From Anomalospiza imberbis (Eukaryota; Chordata; Aves; Passeriformes; Viduidae), in contig NC_089686.1 of NCBI RefSeq assembly GCF_031753505.1, positions 46,089,272-46,153,271 of the forward strand: a DNA stretch of 64,000 nucleotides. Direction: 5' to 3'. Of the stretch, positions 54,301 through 63,672 are shown piece by piece. The notes beneath the pieces were generated by a model. The model was not told the DNA's origin, ran no database searches, and saw only the letters and a program-made list of their open reading frames with translations. The position numbers and the translations under genes are program-made. Positions within the stretch are counted from its first letter, which is position 1; each line of letters opens with the position of its first letter.

Positions 54301-57300
54301 ATGGAAAACATGACATTTGGGGGCATGTTACATTTAGAGTGGAAGATCACATTTGAGAAGCATGTTTGACAAATACATATATATATTATTATCCCTATAA
54401 TTAATGAAGTATTACTGCATGAGTGTATGCAACTGTACCTACCTATTTATTTATTTTCCAAGAAATACTTAAAATATTTGACATGGATTACGAGTTCACC
54501 AGGACTGAATTCTGTCCAAAGACTGGAAATTAACAACAATATATATAGAAAGTTATCACCTTAATATAAATGTGCCTGCCCCATATTTGTCTGAGATTTC
54601 AAAGCAATACTGGTTCCTTTGGCAGTATGACCAGTGTTTCAAGAGGAAAATTAGGGCATCATCTGCCCTTACTGCCTTAGTATTTTGTTTACACTTGCAT
54701 TACCCAATGTTACTGAATGCCTCCTTCATTTCAGTACCTGTGTTGGAGGTGAATGGTCTTGTGTCGCTCAGTCGTGCCCTGGGACTTGCAGTGTTGAAGG
54801 AGGTTCCCACATTTCAACATTTGATGAGAAATACTATTCCTTCTTTGGAGACTGTAGTTATGTCCTAACCAAGGTAAAAATGAGTCACAATCCTTGCTAA
54901 AGGAAAATGTTTTTATTATATATAATGTTGTTTGATGAAAACTTCTGGCAATCACATCAGTTTTGAGTCATTGAGGGTTAACATGGTTATAGGGTTAACA
55001 TCCCTAAATGGATTTCAGGGCCTTTTCTGTTAGGGTTATACTAAATAATATCAAGTATTTTTGTGTTCTTTGATAATTTTTTAGTATTTGCACTGAGTTT
55101 TTATGTTAGATTTCATAACCCGAGGTGTATTCATTGTTTATTTTTACTGAATGACTAAAGGTAAACTATTTTCATAAGGACTTCATATTAAATAAAATCT
55201 TCTTGACATGATCAATCTGAGTGCTACCAAGAAAAAGTATCATAAAATCTTAGAAAAGAGCTAGAATGAGATGATTTAGAAATAGATTAACTTAAATCAA
55301 TGAAATTTTTGGATAAGATTCACAAGCACTGCCTTGATGCACAATGGCAACATAGGTCAGACTTAAACCTTAAACTCCTCCTTTTGGCACCAACATGTAA
55401 AATTAGATTCTCAGGGTCTCTGAAGGCAGAGGAAAACTCCTAAATTTGTACACAAAAATTCAAAAAGCCCCAGAACTTAATACTGAATTTCTAGATGGCT
55501 ATAATTCTGCAACTCAGCTGTTCTCAATTTAGTCTTCACTATGCCAGAGAAGTGATAAGCCACATTCAGAATTACAGCCTGCTTTGAGTCTTTCCCTGTT
55601 GTGTTTGGGCCATTAGGCACACTTTGAGGGCTCACAGAACATAGTCCTATGAAAATCAGAACTGAGTCAAAATCTGAACCTTTATGCAGTAACTTCCTGA
55701 ATAATAATTTTAGTTTCATTTTCTATGAGAGGATATTTAAATCCATATTTCCTACCTCTTAAAAGAATGTCCAAATCACCAGGGTCTTGAATAATCTATT
55801 CAGTACAGAAGACATTGGAAACAATCTTTTCTGTCCCTGGTAAACTTCCTAACCAGTGGGCAAGAAAGGCACACCTCCTTCTGCTCTAGCATATTAAAGA
55901 GGTATTACCTACACATTAAGAACTCATCTTATTAAAGCGTGAGGAAGTTTTAATGTTCAGATTAGTATGTCTAACTCACCCCTGAAAGCCAGAAGCAACG
56001 CACAGCTTCCAGTGTGCGGACTGCATGAATGTCAACTCTACTTGGTGATTCCAGACACATATGCTAGACCATGAGAACAAGAAGAAATTAAATAAACAAT
56101 ATTTTTAAAAGCCTAACTTTACTAAGAATTCCATTTGCATGTGAATTTTTTTGAGATAACTATTTCAATGTAGCAAGTCCTTTTAACAATATCTTTGGCT
56201 TTCTTCTCCAAGCTCTGTGACAGCAATGAATTCACAGTGTTGGGGGATATCCACAAGTGTGGCCTGACTGACACTGAGACATGCCTCAAGGGTGTAGCCA
56301 TCAGCCTAAACGGAGGACAAACGGTGAGCAGCAGATGTACACACCTGACATCATCCAGGGATGTTCTTTAAGATTAACAGACAAGGCAAATGACACCTAA
56401 CAGCACAGACAATAAATTTGCACTGCCTTTTTGTTTTATCAAATTTGAACATTATTAAAAGGAAAATTAAGAATAAAGTAAGCACATTAGAAGAGAAGAT
56501 CATAGTGGCTTTCTGTTATTTAGATAACTTCTGGTTTTTGCTTTCTTGGACAGTCAGTGGAACACAGTAATAAAGTTTAAAGAAATAGTAGAGGAATCAG
56601 AACATCATCATAGTCTCCGTCCATTTTTTCCCCCTTCATCTTGAGTCGTATTGGATAGGAAAGGTTTGGAAAGTATTTAACTTATCTTCTTGATAATAAT
56701 TGTCTTTTCTTGTGGACAGAACATTGTGATCCAGCCTTCTGGGAGTGTATTTGTGAATATGATCTATACACAATTACCATTCTCAGCAGGTAAGTTCTTT
56801 GAAAAACTTCTATTTCTCATTTTTATTTTAAAATGTTATTACATGAGTTAAACTAAACTCTGGTTACACTGCAGAAAACCCAGAGCACTGCCATAGAGCA
56901 CTATCTCCCATTTTTATGTAATAGGATTTGCTTATTCAACACTAATAACTTTAGAAAAATCATGGTTTATATTTAGCAATATCTAATTAGTTCAAGCAAA
57001 TAGTATTATTGCACACTTTCAGATCCAAACACTGTCAAAAGAGAGGAAAGAAAAATTCTGACAGGGAACTGGACTCCAATTTCTCAAGTCATTAGTTCCC
57101 TGTGTTCCCCCTGTCCTTGTTCGCAAAGCACATTCATCACTGAAGTTTCTCACATGCCACTTCTTCTCAAACACTACTGCACCTGAACACAAATCAAACC
57201 ATGAAAGGACAGAATAGGTCCAGACTCCATTGGAGTCTTCAACTAAACAGTGCTATAGCATTTTCATCAAACAAAGAGAACCTTTTAAATAACAACAGAT

Positions 57301-60300
57301 GTGTGTGTTCTTCCCTCATTTTAAAACACCTGACAGAAAGTGGAGGTTTTGTATATATTTGTTGCTTAGGTGTTTAGGTTGGACTGTTGTGGTGCTGGAT
57401 TTGAAATCCTGTAAGGATCATTTCCCCCCCAGTTCTTCAGAAATTAGGATCATATCAAATGCAGCTATGGAATTCCTCTACTATTTTTCTACTATATTGT
57501 TCCTCTCATGAACAATTAATTCAACTGCTCATCTCAAATAAAATTATAACTATTTTGTTCTTATATCCCTAGCAAACGTCACAATCTTCAGGCCTTCATC
57601 TTTCTTCATAATTCTGCAAACAACTTTTGGTCTTCAGCTACAGGTTCAACTCGTGCCTTTAATGCAAGTTTTTATAGACTTGGATCCATCACATAAAGGG
57701 CAGACCTGTGGTGAGTGACCTTGTCCTAACAACTGCCTTCACCAGTACCTGCCATCCTGTAGGAGGCTTGCACAGACCATCTGCTTCCTTCTAGGTCTCT
57801 GTGGAAACTTCAATGATGTACAGACAGATGATTTCAAAACCACCAGTGGTGTGATAGAGGGCACTTCAGCTGCCTTTGGCAATACTTGGAAAACTCGGGC
57901 TGATTGTCCTGATGCCAAAAATACCTTTGAGGACCCCTGTACTGTTAGCATACAAAATGGTAAGCTGAGCCATCTCTTCTATTCTCCTTTAAGATGCAAA
58001 GATGGAATAAGCTGATCAGCCACCAAGCATTTAGCCAAAATAACAGAACTATTTGCACATGCAGACAATTTTCCTCAGTTGACACTAGAATTCTTCAATT
58101 AATAAATAATAACTAGCAAAATGTTTTGGATCGTCAGATATATTCCTTTGGATCAAGACAGCAAGTCAACTTATTTAAGGGAAACTGGAACCATACAGCA
58201 TATTAGTGATTCATTCCTGCAAAGGACTGATTGTCACAGCTGTGCCTAGCCCCTGAGAAGGTTGTGGCCCTTCCACTGTTAAACTAAGAACCAGACTTAG
58301 AGTTCAGAGACTGAAAGCATTCAAGCTCCATTTCAGCCAACAAAATATATAATTCTTGAGTATTCACAAGCTAATCTTCTTTTTTCTGAGATGAACTAGC
58401 ATAGTTCATCTTTTTACAGTGTAAACCTTCCTTTTTAAAATTCATCTGGGGGTACTTTTTGTTTATTCCATGACAATTAAAATGAATTAGAGAACATTCA
58501 GTTTATAAAGAGTTCAGACTTCTGCCTAGAGGAAGTGAAAGACTGTGTGCCTCAGCAAATGCAGAGCTTAATTATATTGCAATGTTAAGCTTCTATAATT
58601 TCCCTGGAGGAGGTATAGTTACGTTGAGACAAGAGTTTTGCAAACGCACAGGCATAGAAATCCTTACCATGTTTTCAATTCACAGACCAGTATGCTCAGC
58701 ACTGGTGTGGACTGCTCTCTGATACCACGGGACCTTTTGCTGAATGTCACTCAACAGTGAATCCAGAAGTTTACCATAAGGTATTTGGCTCCAATTCCAT
58801 CCATCCAATATAGGGGAAAAAGACTCAGATTTCTGATACTAACACCTGAGAGAACAACTTGCCAGTTGTGAGGAGATCCATTCATGATAGTTCTTTACAA
58901 GGCAAGGGTTCATTCTTATCTACACAATATGAAATTTGCTCCTTTGTGAAACTATCTTCCTTTCTATTCCCTGCAGGATAAACATGCAGGTGTATTCCTC
59001 CTGCACCTATTTTTAGCTGCAAATGTAAAGACTAAGTTAGGCGTTTGGATTCACTGTCAAAGGATAAAAATTGTCCCTTCTGAGAGACATAATGAAAGCT
59101 TTAGCCAGAATCTTAACTGGTGCATTAATTCCTCTGAACTGCTTTCAGAAGTCTTTTGCACATATGCAAGGACAAGACAAGCAATGTGCGTAAAAAGCAA
59201 CAGTGAGAATTAGACAAGATGTGAACAAAAATGTTCCAGAAATTCAAGGTGATGAAACTCTGTACCAGAGTCCCTGGGTACATTAAAAAACCTTCCTGTT
59301 ATTGGAAATTTGTAAGATTATGCTCAGTAAACATCATCGGGAATTAACAATATTGCATTATCCCTGCCCAGCATAGAAATACACCAAATAACTCTTGTAT
59401 TCTTTGTTCCTCTGTTGCAGAGAGCCCAGGCTCTTAAGCAAAAATTCTAAAAGCTGGGTGGCATCAAAGAATCTCCATTTATTCTAAATATATATGGCAC
59501 AATGGCAACAAATTTGAAGTAGTTGGAAAACTGCCAACATGTGAAAAAAATAAAAAGAAAAAATAGTTCAAAATAGTGCACCTCTAATTGCTCTTTTTTC
59601 ACATAAACTCTTGAAAGAGCTCAATGAAAATCAGACATATATTTACTTATACATGTGGATTACACTCATTTTAACCTCTAATGAACATAACCCTCTAAAA
59701 AACTGCAGAGTTCCATGGCTTTGAAATGACATTCTGATGATCACATCATTCTCTGTTCCTAGACCTGCATGTTTGACACATGTAACTGTGAGAAGAGTGA
59801 GGACTGCATGTGTGCTGTCCTTTCCAGCTATGTCAGAGCATGTGCTGCTAAAGGAGTTCTTCTCACTGGATGGAGGAGCAAAGCCTGCAGTAAGTTTTAC
59901 ATCCCTTTGCCTTTTGAAAATTATCACCTAGAAGGCCCCACACAACAACTCTCAGGGATTCCACAGTAAATTGTGTTTAACTGGAGTTGAAGTATAGCAC
60001 TGACTTTGAAGAAGCTGAGTAGGAAAGGAATGCCATAAAAGACAAACAACAAACATGAAGAAATATTAAAAATGGGCTTTGTTAGATTACTTGCTCAGAA
60101 CCATCAGAAAAAAAACCTGAAGAGAATACCCTTGCAATAGGAATAAAATAAGTAGGGTGTTTCTCAACTTACTTTGACAAAAAGTATAAAAATAGCATAG
60201 AGGAAGAAACATACTGTGTCTTATTATAAATGAACTTTGTTCTTTTTTTTAACTTGGGCAAAACATATGACACATTTATAAGGGAAAATGTTGCTCTAGT

Positions 60301-63300
60301 ACTACAAAAAATTACACTAGTGGGTATATCACTAAAGCATGTGTACATACAATGCCACGTTTATCATGCATACTTTATCTCAAATACTTTATACCTATAT
60401 TGATTTTTGAATGAACAACAAATGTAACTCACCTTCTTACTCTCAAGCAAAATACACCACCTTGTGTCCGAAGTCCTTGAAATACACCTACAATGTTGAT
60501 TCCTGTCAACCCACCTGCCGCTCTCTGAGTGAGCCTGATGTCACCTGCAGCATCAAGTTTGTCCCAGTTGATGGCTGTACCTGCATAAATGGAACATACA
60601 TGGATGACAGTGGCAAATGTGTGCCTGCTTCTAGCTGTCCTTGTTACTACAAAGGAACTCCTCTGTCTTCTGGTGAAGTTGTTCATGATAATGGTGTTGT
60701 CTGGTAAGAGATTTGTAAAAAAAAAAATGTGAAGAGATTAGATATAGGTGATCATGAAACCATATAAATGTTATGAAATCACATTAATTGCTATATCTAA
60801 AATTTTCAATTAAAAAAAATCACAGCTTCTTAATTCTTAGGGCTACCCATGTTTGGAAAATTGTACATAAACAACCACAGGAATACAACAAACAGTCCTG
60901 TGGTGGGTCAGCCTTTGCTAACAGCCAAACTCCCACCCTGTCCCTTGCCTCCACACATACTTTTCTTATGTGTGATTGTAAAAAGCTTGTTCCATGGTGA
61001 AAGATGCCTGATAATTCTGTTATCCCATTTTGATGGGAATCTGAACTATTCTGAAGGACAGCTTTAAACCAGGGATATAGACAGAGCAAATATTATATAG
61101 AATCTGCTTGTATTTTGTTCTTGTCTAATATAGAATATTAATATTTTAAATATGCTAACTATTTGATAAAGAACACATTTTATTTTATCACACAGTAATT
61201 TTTCATTCTTTCAAGTTCATTGGGAAATAGGCTGAAACTTAACAAAAGAAGTCTAAAAATATCCATTCCCTTGTTTTTACAGCACTTGCGCCTATGGAAA
61301 GCTGAGCTGCATTGGAGAGAAGCCAGAACCAGGTAACTTATCACTTAAGATTTTCTTTAATTCTCCCTTTCATTTTCAGTCATGTTATTTCTTTCTTCTC
61401 TTGTCATAATGATGCAAATTGTACAAGTCTGAAATCAATCAAGAAAATGAATTGAGGTCTTCTGTAATGTAGAGGACATTCTCAAAATATAAAGTTACAC
61501 TGTCTTACCTTTCAGGTGGCTGAATTTAGAACTCCCTGGGTTACCCAGGGTAAAAGGATATTTGATCACCTCACTCAATGTGCGAGGAAAACTATTCTCG
61601 TTTTAATTAAAACGTAAAAGCAAAAAAACCCCCAAAGCAACCAAAAAAAAAAAAAAAGGCCAAACAAGTAAATAAGGATATTTGTTATCCATTTTTTGTT
61701 CTGCTTTTCTGAAAGGAAGTGTTTCATGAAGCTAAATAAAAATTAATTTTGAGTAGTCCAAGCATAATCACAAAAACCATGTGAATATGAAATCAAAACA
61801 ATATTTGGTTTCTTTCTCTTGCTACATGCATCACACTAAGGTACACATAATTCACAAAGGAGTATTTCCATTTTTTCTTGGAAACACAAAGGTACAAATG
61901 CATAGTTGGTCTCACATTTCTCATGTTTTTTTCTCTCTTTCAGTCTGTATGCCTCCCATGGTTTATGTTGACTGTGACAATGTCACTGCAAATGTGGTAG
62001 GAGCAGGATGCCAGAAGAGCTGTCAGACTCTAGATATGGAATGTGTAAGTACAGACTCTTTATACCTAGTTGAAAGCATATCAATAAAGATATCTCTTAC
62101 AATTACCAGCTACAGCTTGACTCTTCCACCAGGGAAATGTTTCAAGACAGGTTTTCTTTATGGTCCTTACAGTACAAAACTCACTGTGTCTCTGGCTGTG
62201 TATGTCCTCATGATCAAGTGTTGGATGGCAAAGGTGGCTGTATTGCTCCAGAAGACTGTCCATGTATTCACAATGGGAATTCCTACAGTCCAGGAGAATC
62301 AATCAGAGTTGGCTGTAACAACTGGTAAGAGCCTATTGAAAAATATTTTGGAAATAGAACAGTTTAAGATCTAAGTAAATAACATAATTTCACTCTAGCA
62401 GTATCAAGATTTCTAGGAAGGAATCCTGCATAAAACAATCCACTTGGTACCTAAAAAGCAAACTCTGTCTATTTTTCTCAATGGCATAGCCCAGAAATTG
62501 CAAGTTGTCAGAAAAACACCATGGTTTTGATGTTGTCATATTCATTCAAGTAAAAAAAAAAAAAAAAAAAAATCTTTCTCCTAAGGAAGTACTTCCATTT
62601 CAATAGATCCAACAGGATCTGGAAATGTGAAACAATTGGTGTCTTCTGATGCAGATGATTCATTAAGTAACACAGTCTTTAGATAAATTCCAATAGGTCT
62701 TGAGCTATGTTGCATTTTTGAGAATAAGCAAAACTTATTTTTTCATTAGAATCTTAACACATGCTAAAATACAGAAAGGTACCTATATTTATATTGTGTT
62801 TGTCCAGTTTTTACATTGGGAGTGCTTTTTGTCTTGTGTAGCACATGTAGAAACAGAAAATGGCAATGCTCTGAGGAACCCTGCCTGGAAACATGTTCTG
62901 TTTATGGAGATGGGCATTATACCACCTTTGATGGCAAACGCTTTGATTTTGAAGGAGACTGTGAATATGTTCTGGTCCAGGTAACAGAGTCCTGCCTAGA
63001 TTTTTGCTCAAAATACCTTGCGTTTTACTTATGAACCTGTAACATATAGCAAACAGTGAATATCATTCTCCTGTTTCAGAACTACTGTGGTCAACAAGCT
63101 ACGAACCAGGGAACCTTCAGAGTCATCACTGAGAACATTCCATGTGGCACTACAGGAACTACCTGCTCCAAGTCCATTAAAGTTTTCCTGGGTGTAAGTA
63201 TTTTCTTTAAGTATTTTCTTTAAGTTGTGCCAGAAGGATGGAACAAGCTGTCCCAGCTAGGCTGCATAGAAGAAGTGGCCTCTAACATAATGGAAAGGTC

Positions 63301-63672
63301 ACTAGACTTTTTTTTCTCTCTGCTCTAGAAAGCAAAGGAGGGAAATCTACAAAGAAATTTCTTAACCCGAGGTTGTTGAATAGGATCTTCTTGATGATAA
63401 TATTATTATTTCAAGAAGTTACTGTCAATATATAAAACTACAAAATAGTGACTTTCTAAATTGTCCTCTAACTTTTTCTTCTCCTGTCTTAGAACTATGA
63501 GCTGGTACTCAGTGATGGACACTCTGATGTCATCCAGAGGACACCTGGAGGAAAAATGCCATTCCAAATTCGTTCCATGGGCATCTACTTGGTGGTTGAT
63601 ACTACTGTTGGTCTGATACTCATGTGGGACAAGAAAACCAGTATATTCATCAAACTTAGTCCCAGCTTTCAG
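45282..63672 (+). CDS. MUC5AC: Gel-forming mucin, MUC5AC/MUC5B type, N-terminal 1004 codons (23 exons, 3' end outside window)
   Basis: This is a secreted polymeric mucin of epithelial mucus. In this family the N-terminal von Willebrand-type D domains direct oligomerisation in the secretory pathway. Twenty-three exons with compatible splice phases give one open frame of 3012 nt. Order by residue: signal peptide about 1-25; short linker to 46; VWD1 about 50-200 with a CGLCG motif; C8 about 240-310; TIL about 313-372; VWC-like link; VWD2 about 405-560 with a second CGLCG; C8 about 600-672; TIL about 680-735; D' TIL about 776-835; VWD3 from about 870, cut off by the window end. N-glycosylation sequons are visible (NAT, NQT, NCS, NVT twice, NGT). 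Identity is judged from remembered family sequences. D3 (GIYLVVDT, WDKKTSIFI) is closest to MUC5AC, whereas LTFLWNG, QKMDGPTEQC and LVPLMQVF recall MUC5B. The mucin class is near certain; the symbol is about 60% sure. Confidence 0.92.
47368..47392. repeat. Perfect 10-bp inverted repeat in intron 1
   Basis: ATTCCTAGTA and TACTAGGAAT are exact reverse complements separated by ATATA, able to form a short hairpin or cruciform. Confidence 0.9.
48194..48253 (+). CDS. MUC5AC: Mucin exon 2: N-terminal linker
   Basis: Residues 25-44, a short segment (AFKSQGVTIIPPF...) between signal peptide and D1. It is flanked by a polypyrimidine acceptor ending ctaccag and the strong donor AGG|gtaagt, phase 1 at both ends. 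Human MUC5AC and MUC5B have a comparable but longer linker with an (I/V)xP pattern. This exon has little sequence conservation, so it rests on splice sites and phase. Confidence 0.7.
48980..49035 (+). mobile_element. Diverged CR1 tail fragment in intron 2
   Basis: CATTGGATCTAGTGACCCCA, gaggtctcttttgatcctag and then ccctatatccctatg resemble the CR1 end (ttggactagatgacc-cc-agaggtcccttccaacc, attctatg). The match is partial. An (AAAT)n run follows at 49067-49083. Confidence 0.55.
49231..49492 (+). CDS. MUC5AC: Mucin exon 3: start of VWD1
   Basis: Residues 45-131. It contains NPSHNGRVCSTWGNFHFKTF and FPGVCNY, the hallmark start of the first D domain in MUC5AC/MUC5B, followed by YEDFNIQIRR, closest to MUC5AC. 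One sequon (NAT). Acceptor actccacag; donor TT|gtatgt is weak, but the next exon joins in frame with the expected family sequence. Confidence 0.92.
50485..50599 (+). CDS. MUC5AC: Mucin exon 4: VWD1 middle
   Basis: Residues 132-170. The correct frame reads PYSHMGVFIERSNNYLKVSA and LTFLWNGQDALL, matching the central beta-strands of the mucin D1 domain; the tryptophan and WNG/QD pattern resembles MUC5B. Acceptor tttcctcag, donor CTG|gtaag; it completes the split codon from exon 3 and ends in phase 0. Confidence 0.9.
51072..51162 (+). CDS. MUC5AC: Mucin exon 5: VWD1 end with CGLCG motif
   Basis: Residues 171-200, reading VELDKKYANQTCGLCGDFNG. The CGLC (CXXC) motif is the conserved D-domain cysteine pair associated with multimer assembly in VWF-like proteins. 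Acceptor is a long T tract ending tttag; donor GGGA|gtaagt. Confidence 0.93.
51556..51668 (+). CDS. MUC5AC: Mucin exon 6: VWD1-C8 connector
   Basis: Residues 201-238, reading TKLTPIQFGNRQKMDGPTEQC and ending at an NCS sequon. LTPxQFGN followed by DGPTEQC is a strong MUC5AC/MUC5B signature. Acceptor ttttttgcag, donor TTT|gtaaga, phase 0 at the end. Confidence 0.92.
52170..52386 (+). CDS. MUC5AC: Mucin exon 7: C8 domain of D1
   Basis: Residues 239-310. The cysteine spacing (SIC...SC...ETC..DLCHC...FCMC...EYSRQC) and the tail CAHAGGQPLNW define the C8 domain of the first D assembly. Acceptor tctttcccag, donor TGCC|gtgagt. Confidence 0.93.
52717..52842 (+). CDS. MUC5AC: Mucin exon 8: first TIL domain, GC donor
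   Basis: Residues 311-352, a trypsin-inhibitor-like cysteine-rich module (MQYHECGSPCSDTC, CEDHCTDGCVCPPG). The coding match ends exactly at CCAG, followed by gcaagc rather than gt. CAG|gcaagc fits the GC-AG donor consensus and joins exon 9 in frame to give PPG-MVFDD as expected for the family. No GT donor nearby restores the family sequence. Confidence 0.9.
53846..53963 (+). CDS. MUC5AC: Mucin exon 9: end of first TIL and VWC-like link
   Basis: Residues 353-391, reading MVFDDVNGAGCIPRRECHC then YEGETYAPGASF. This is the usual TIL-to-VWC-like junction between D1 and D2. Acceptor ttttcctag, donor ATG|gtaaca, ending after codon position 2. Confidence 0.92.
54735..54873 (+). CDS. MUC5AC: Mucin exon 10: start of VWD2
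   Basis: Residues 392-438: WSCVAQSCPGTCSVEGG, then HISTFDEKYYSFFGDCSYVL, the beginning of the second VWD domain. The HISTFDEK form resembles MUC5B slightly more than MUC5AC. Acceptor cttcatttcag, donor AAG|gtaaaa. Confidence 0.93.
56213..56323 (+). CDS. MUC5AC: Mucin exon 11: VWD2
   Basis: Residues 439-475, reading EFTVLGDIHKCGLTDTETC then LKGVAISLNGGQT. It matches the second D domain of MUC5AC/MUC5B (CGLTDxExCLK). The acceptor is ttctccaag, an AAG rather than CAG/TAG site, and the donor ACG|gtgagc; both phase 0. Confidence 0.9.
56720..56789 (+). CDS. MUC5AC: Mucin exon 12: VWD2
   Basis: Residues 476-498, including the IYTQLPFSA strand conserved in D2 of gel-forming mucins. Acceptor tgtggacag, donor CAG|gtaagt. 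It is a small exon supported by phase continuity on both sides. Confidence 0.9.
57573..57710 (+). CDS. MUC5AC: Mucin exon 13: VWD2
   Basis: Residues 499-544: ANVTIFRPSSFFIILQTTFG then LVPLMQVFIDLDP. FRPSxFFII matches MUC5AC; LVPLMQVFxxLDP matches MUC5B. Contains one NVT sequon. The following intron is only 84 bp, the shortest in the window. Confidence 0.92.
57795..57959 (+). CDS. MUC5AC: Mucin exon 14: VWD2 end, CGLCG motif and start of second C8
   Basis: Residues 545-599. The second CGLCGNFN motif is completed across the exon 13/14 junction, then DDFKTTSGVIEGTSAAFGNT and FEDPCTVSIQN lead into the second C8 domain. Acceptor tccttctag, donor AATG|gtaagc. Confidence 0.93.
58686..58780 (+). CDS. 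MUC5AC: Mucin exon 15: second C8 domain
   Basis: Residues 600-631, reading QYAQHWCGLLSDTTGPFAEC then HSTVNPEVYHK. The YAQHWC motif and the xCHxxVNP pattern are typical of this C8 domain. Acceptor caattcacag, donor AAG|gtattt. Confidence 0.92.
59763..59889 (+). CDS. MUC5AC: Mucin exon 16: second C8 domain
   Basis: Residues 632-673. CMFDTCNCEKSEDCMC and LSSYVRACAAKGV are almost identical to human MUC5AC and MUC5B as remembered. Chicken alpha-ovomucin is divergent here, which argues against that paralogue. Acceptor ctgttcctag, donor TGCA|gtaagt. Confidence 0.94.
60448..60703 (+). CDS. MUC5AC: Mucin exon 17: second TIL domain and link
   Basis: Residues 674-758: CPKSLKYTYNVDSCQPTC, then LSEPDVTCS, FVPVDGCTC and GEVVHDNG. 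This is the second TIL domain plus VWC-like link, with an NGT sequon. Acceptor cttactctcaag is another AAG site; donor CTG|gtaaga, ending after codon position 2. Confidence 0.92.
61283..61332 (+). CDS. MUC5AC: Mucin exon 18: D2-D' link
   Basis: Residues 759-775, reading CTCAYGKLSCIGEKPEP. The C-T-C-x-x-G-K-L-S-C-I-G pattern is conserved at this place in gel-forming mucins. Acceptor tgtttttacag, donor CAG|gtaact. Confidence 0.9.
61944..62044 (+). CDS. MUC5AC: Mucin exon 19: D' TIL, first half
   Basis: Residues 776-809: CMPPMVYVDCDNVTANVVGA then GCQKSCQTLDMEC. GxGCQKSC(H/Q)TLDM is a MUC5AC-like signature. Acceptor ctctctttcag, donor TGT|gtaagt. The next intron is 128 bp. Confidence 0.92.
62173..62324 (+). 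CDS. MUC5AC: Mucin exon 20: D' TIL, second half
   Basis: Residues 810-859: CVSGCVCPHDQVLDGKGGCI, then EDCPCIHNGNSYSPGE and IRVGCNN. It closes the D' TIL module and starts the link to D3. Acceptor ccttacag, donor CTG|gtaaga. Confidence 0.93.
62552..62572. repeat. A(21) run in intron 20
   Basis: Twenty-one consecutive A residues between exons 20 and 21, with no flanking retroposon recognised. Confidence 0.95.
62842..62980 (+). CDS. MUC5AC: Mucin exon 21: start of VWD3
   Basis: Residues 860-906: CRNRKWQCSEEPCLETCSVY then GDGHYTTFDGKRFDFEGDC, the beginning of the third VWD domain. VYGDGHY resembles MUC5AC. Acceptor gtcttgtgtag, donor CAG|gtaaca; the following intron is 99 bp. Confidence 0.93.
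63080..63193 (+). CDS. MUC5AC: Mucin exon 22: VWD3
   Basis: Residues 907-944: NQGTFRVITENIPCGTTGTT then CSKSIKVFLG, nearly identical to human MUC5AC as remembered. Acceptor ctgtttcag, donor GGT|gtaagt. The donor is followed by a 13-bp tandem duplication in the intron. Confidence 0.93.
63196..63221. repeat. 13-bp tandem duplication beside the exon 22 donor
   Basis: AAGTATTTTCTTT is repeated twice head to tail, starting 2 nt inside intron 22, so its first copy overlaps the splice donor gtaagt and the second copy recreates a TTTAAGTATT context without a GT at the matching place. Confidence 0.9.
63493..63672 (+). CDS. MUC5AC: Mucin exon 23: VWD3, last exon in window
   Basis: Residues 945-1004: MGIYLVVDTTVGLILMWDKK then TSIFIKLSPSFQ. 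This segment favours MUC5AC over MUC5B (which has IFLVIE and WDRKTSVFI). Acceptor cctgtcttag, donor CAG|gtatac. The third CGLCG motif should follow in an exon beyond 64000. Confidence 0.93.

Noticed and set aside
61781..62374. 197-codon plus-strand ORF, the longest in the window
   Set aside because: It runs through introns and reads exon 20 in a shifted frame; the true product of this region is the spliced D' segment in exons 19 and 20.
63225..63300. CR1-like wording (ggaacaagctgtcccagctaggctgc...gaagtgg)
   Set aside because: Only scattered similarity to the CR1 consensus and no tail; insufficient for a call.
45282..63672. Identification as alpha-ovomucin
   Set aside because: The first D domain (FHFKTFDGD, FPGVCNY) and the second C8 (CNCEKSEDC) differ from what I recall of chicken alpha-ovomucin and agree with MUC5AC/MUC5B.
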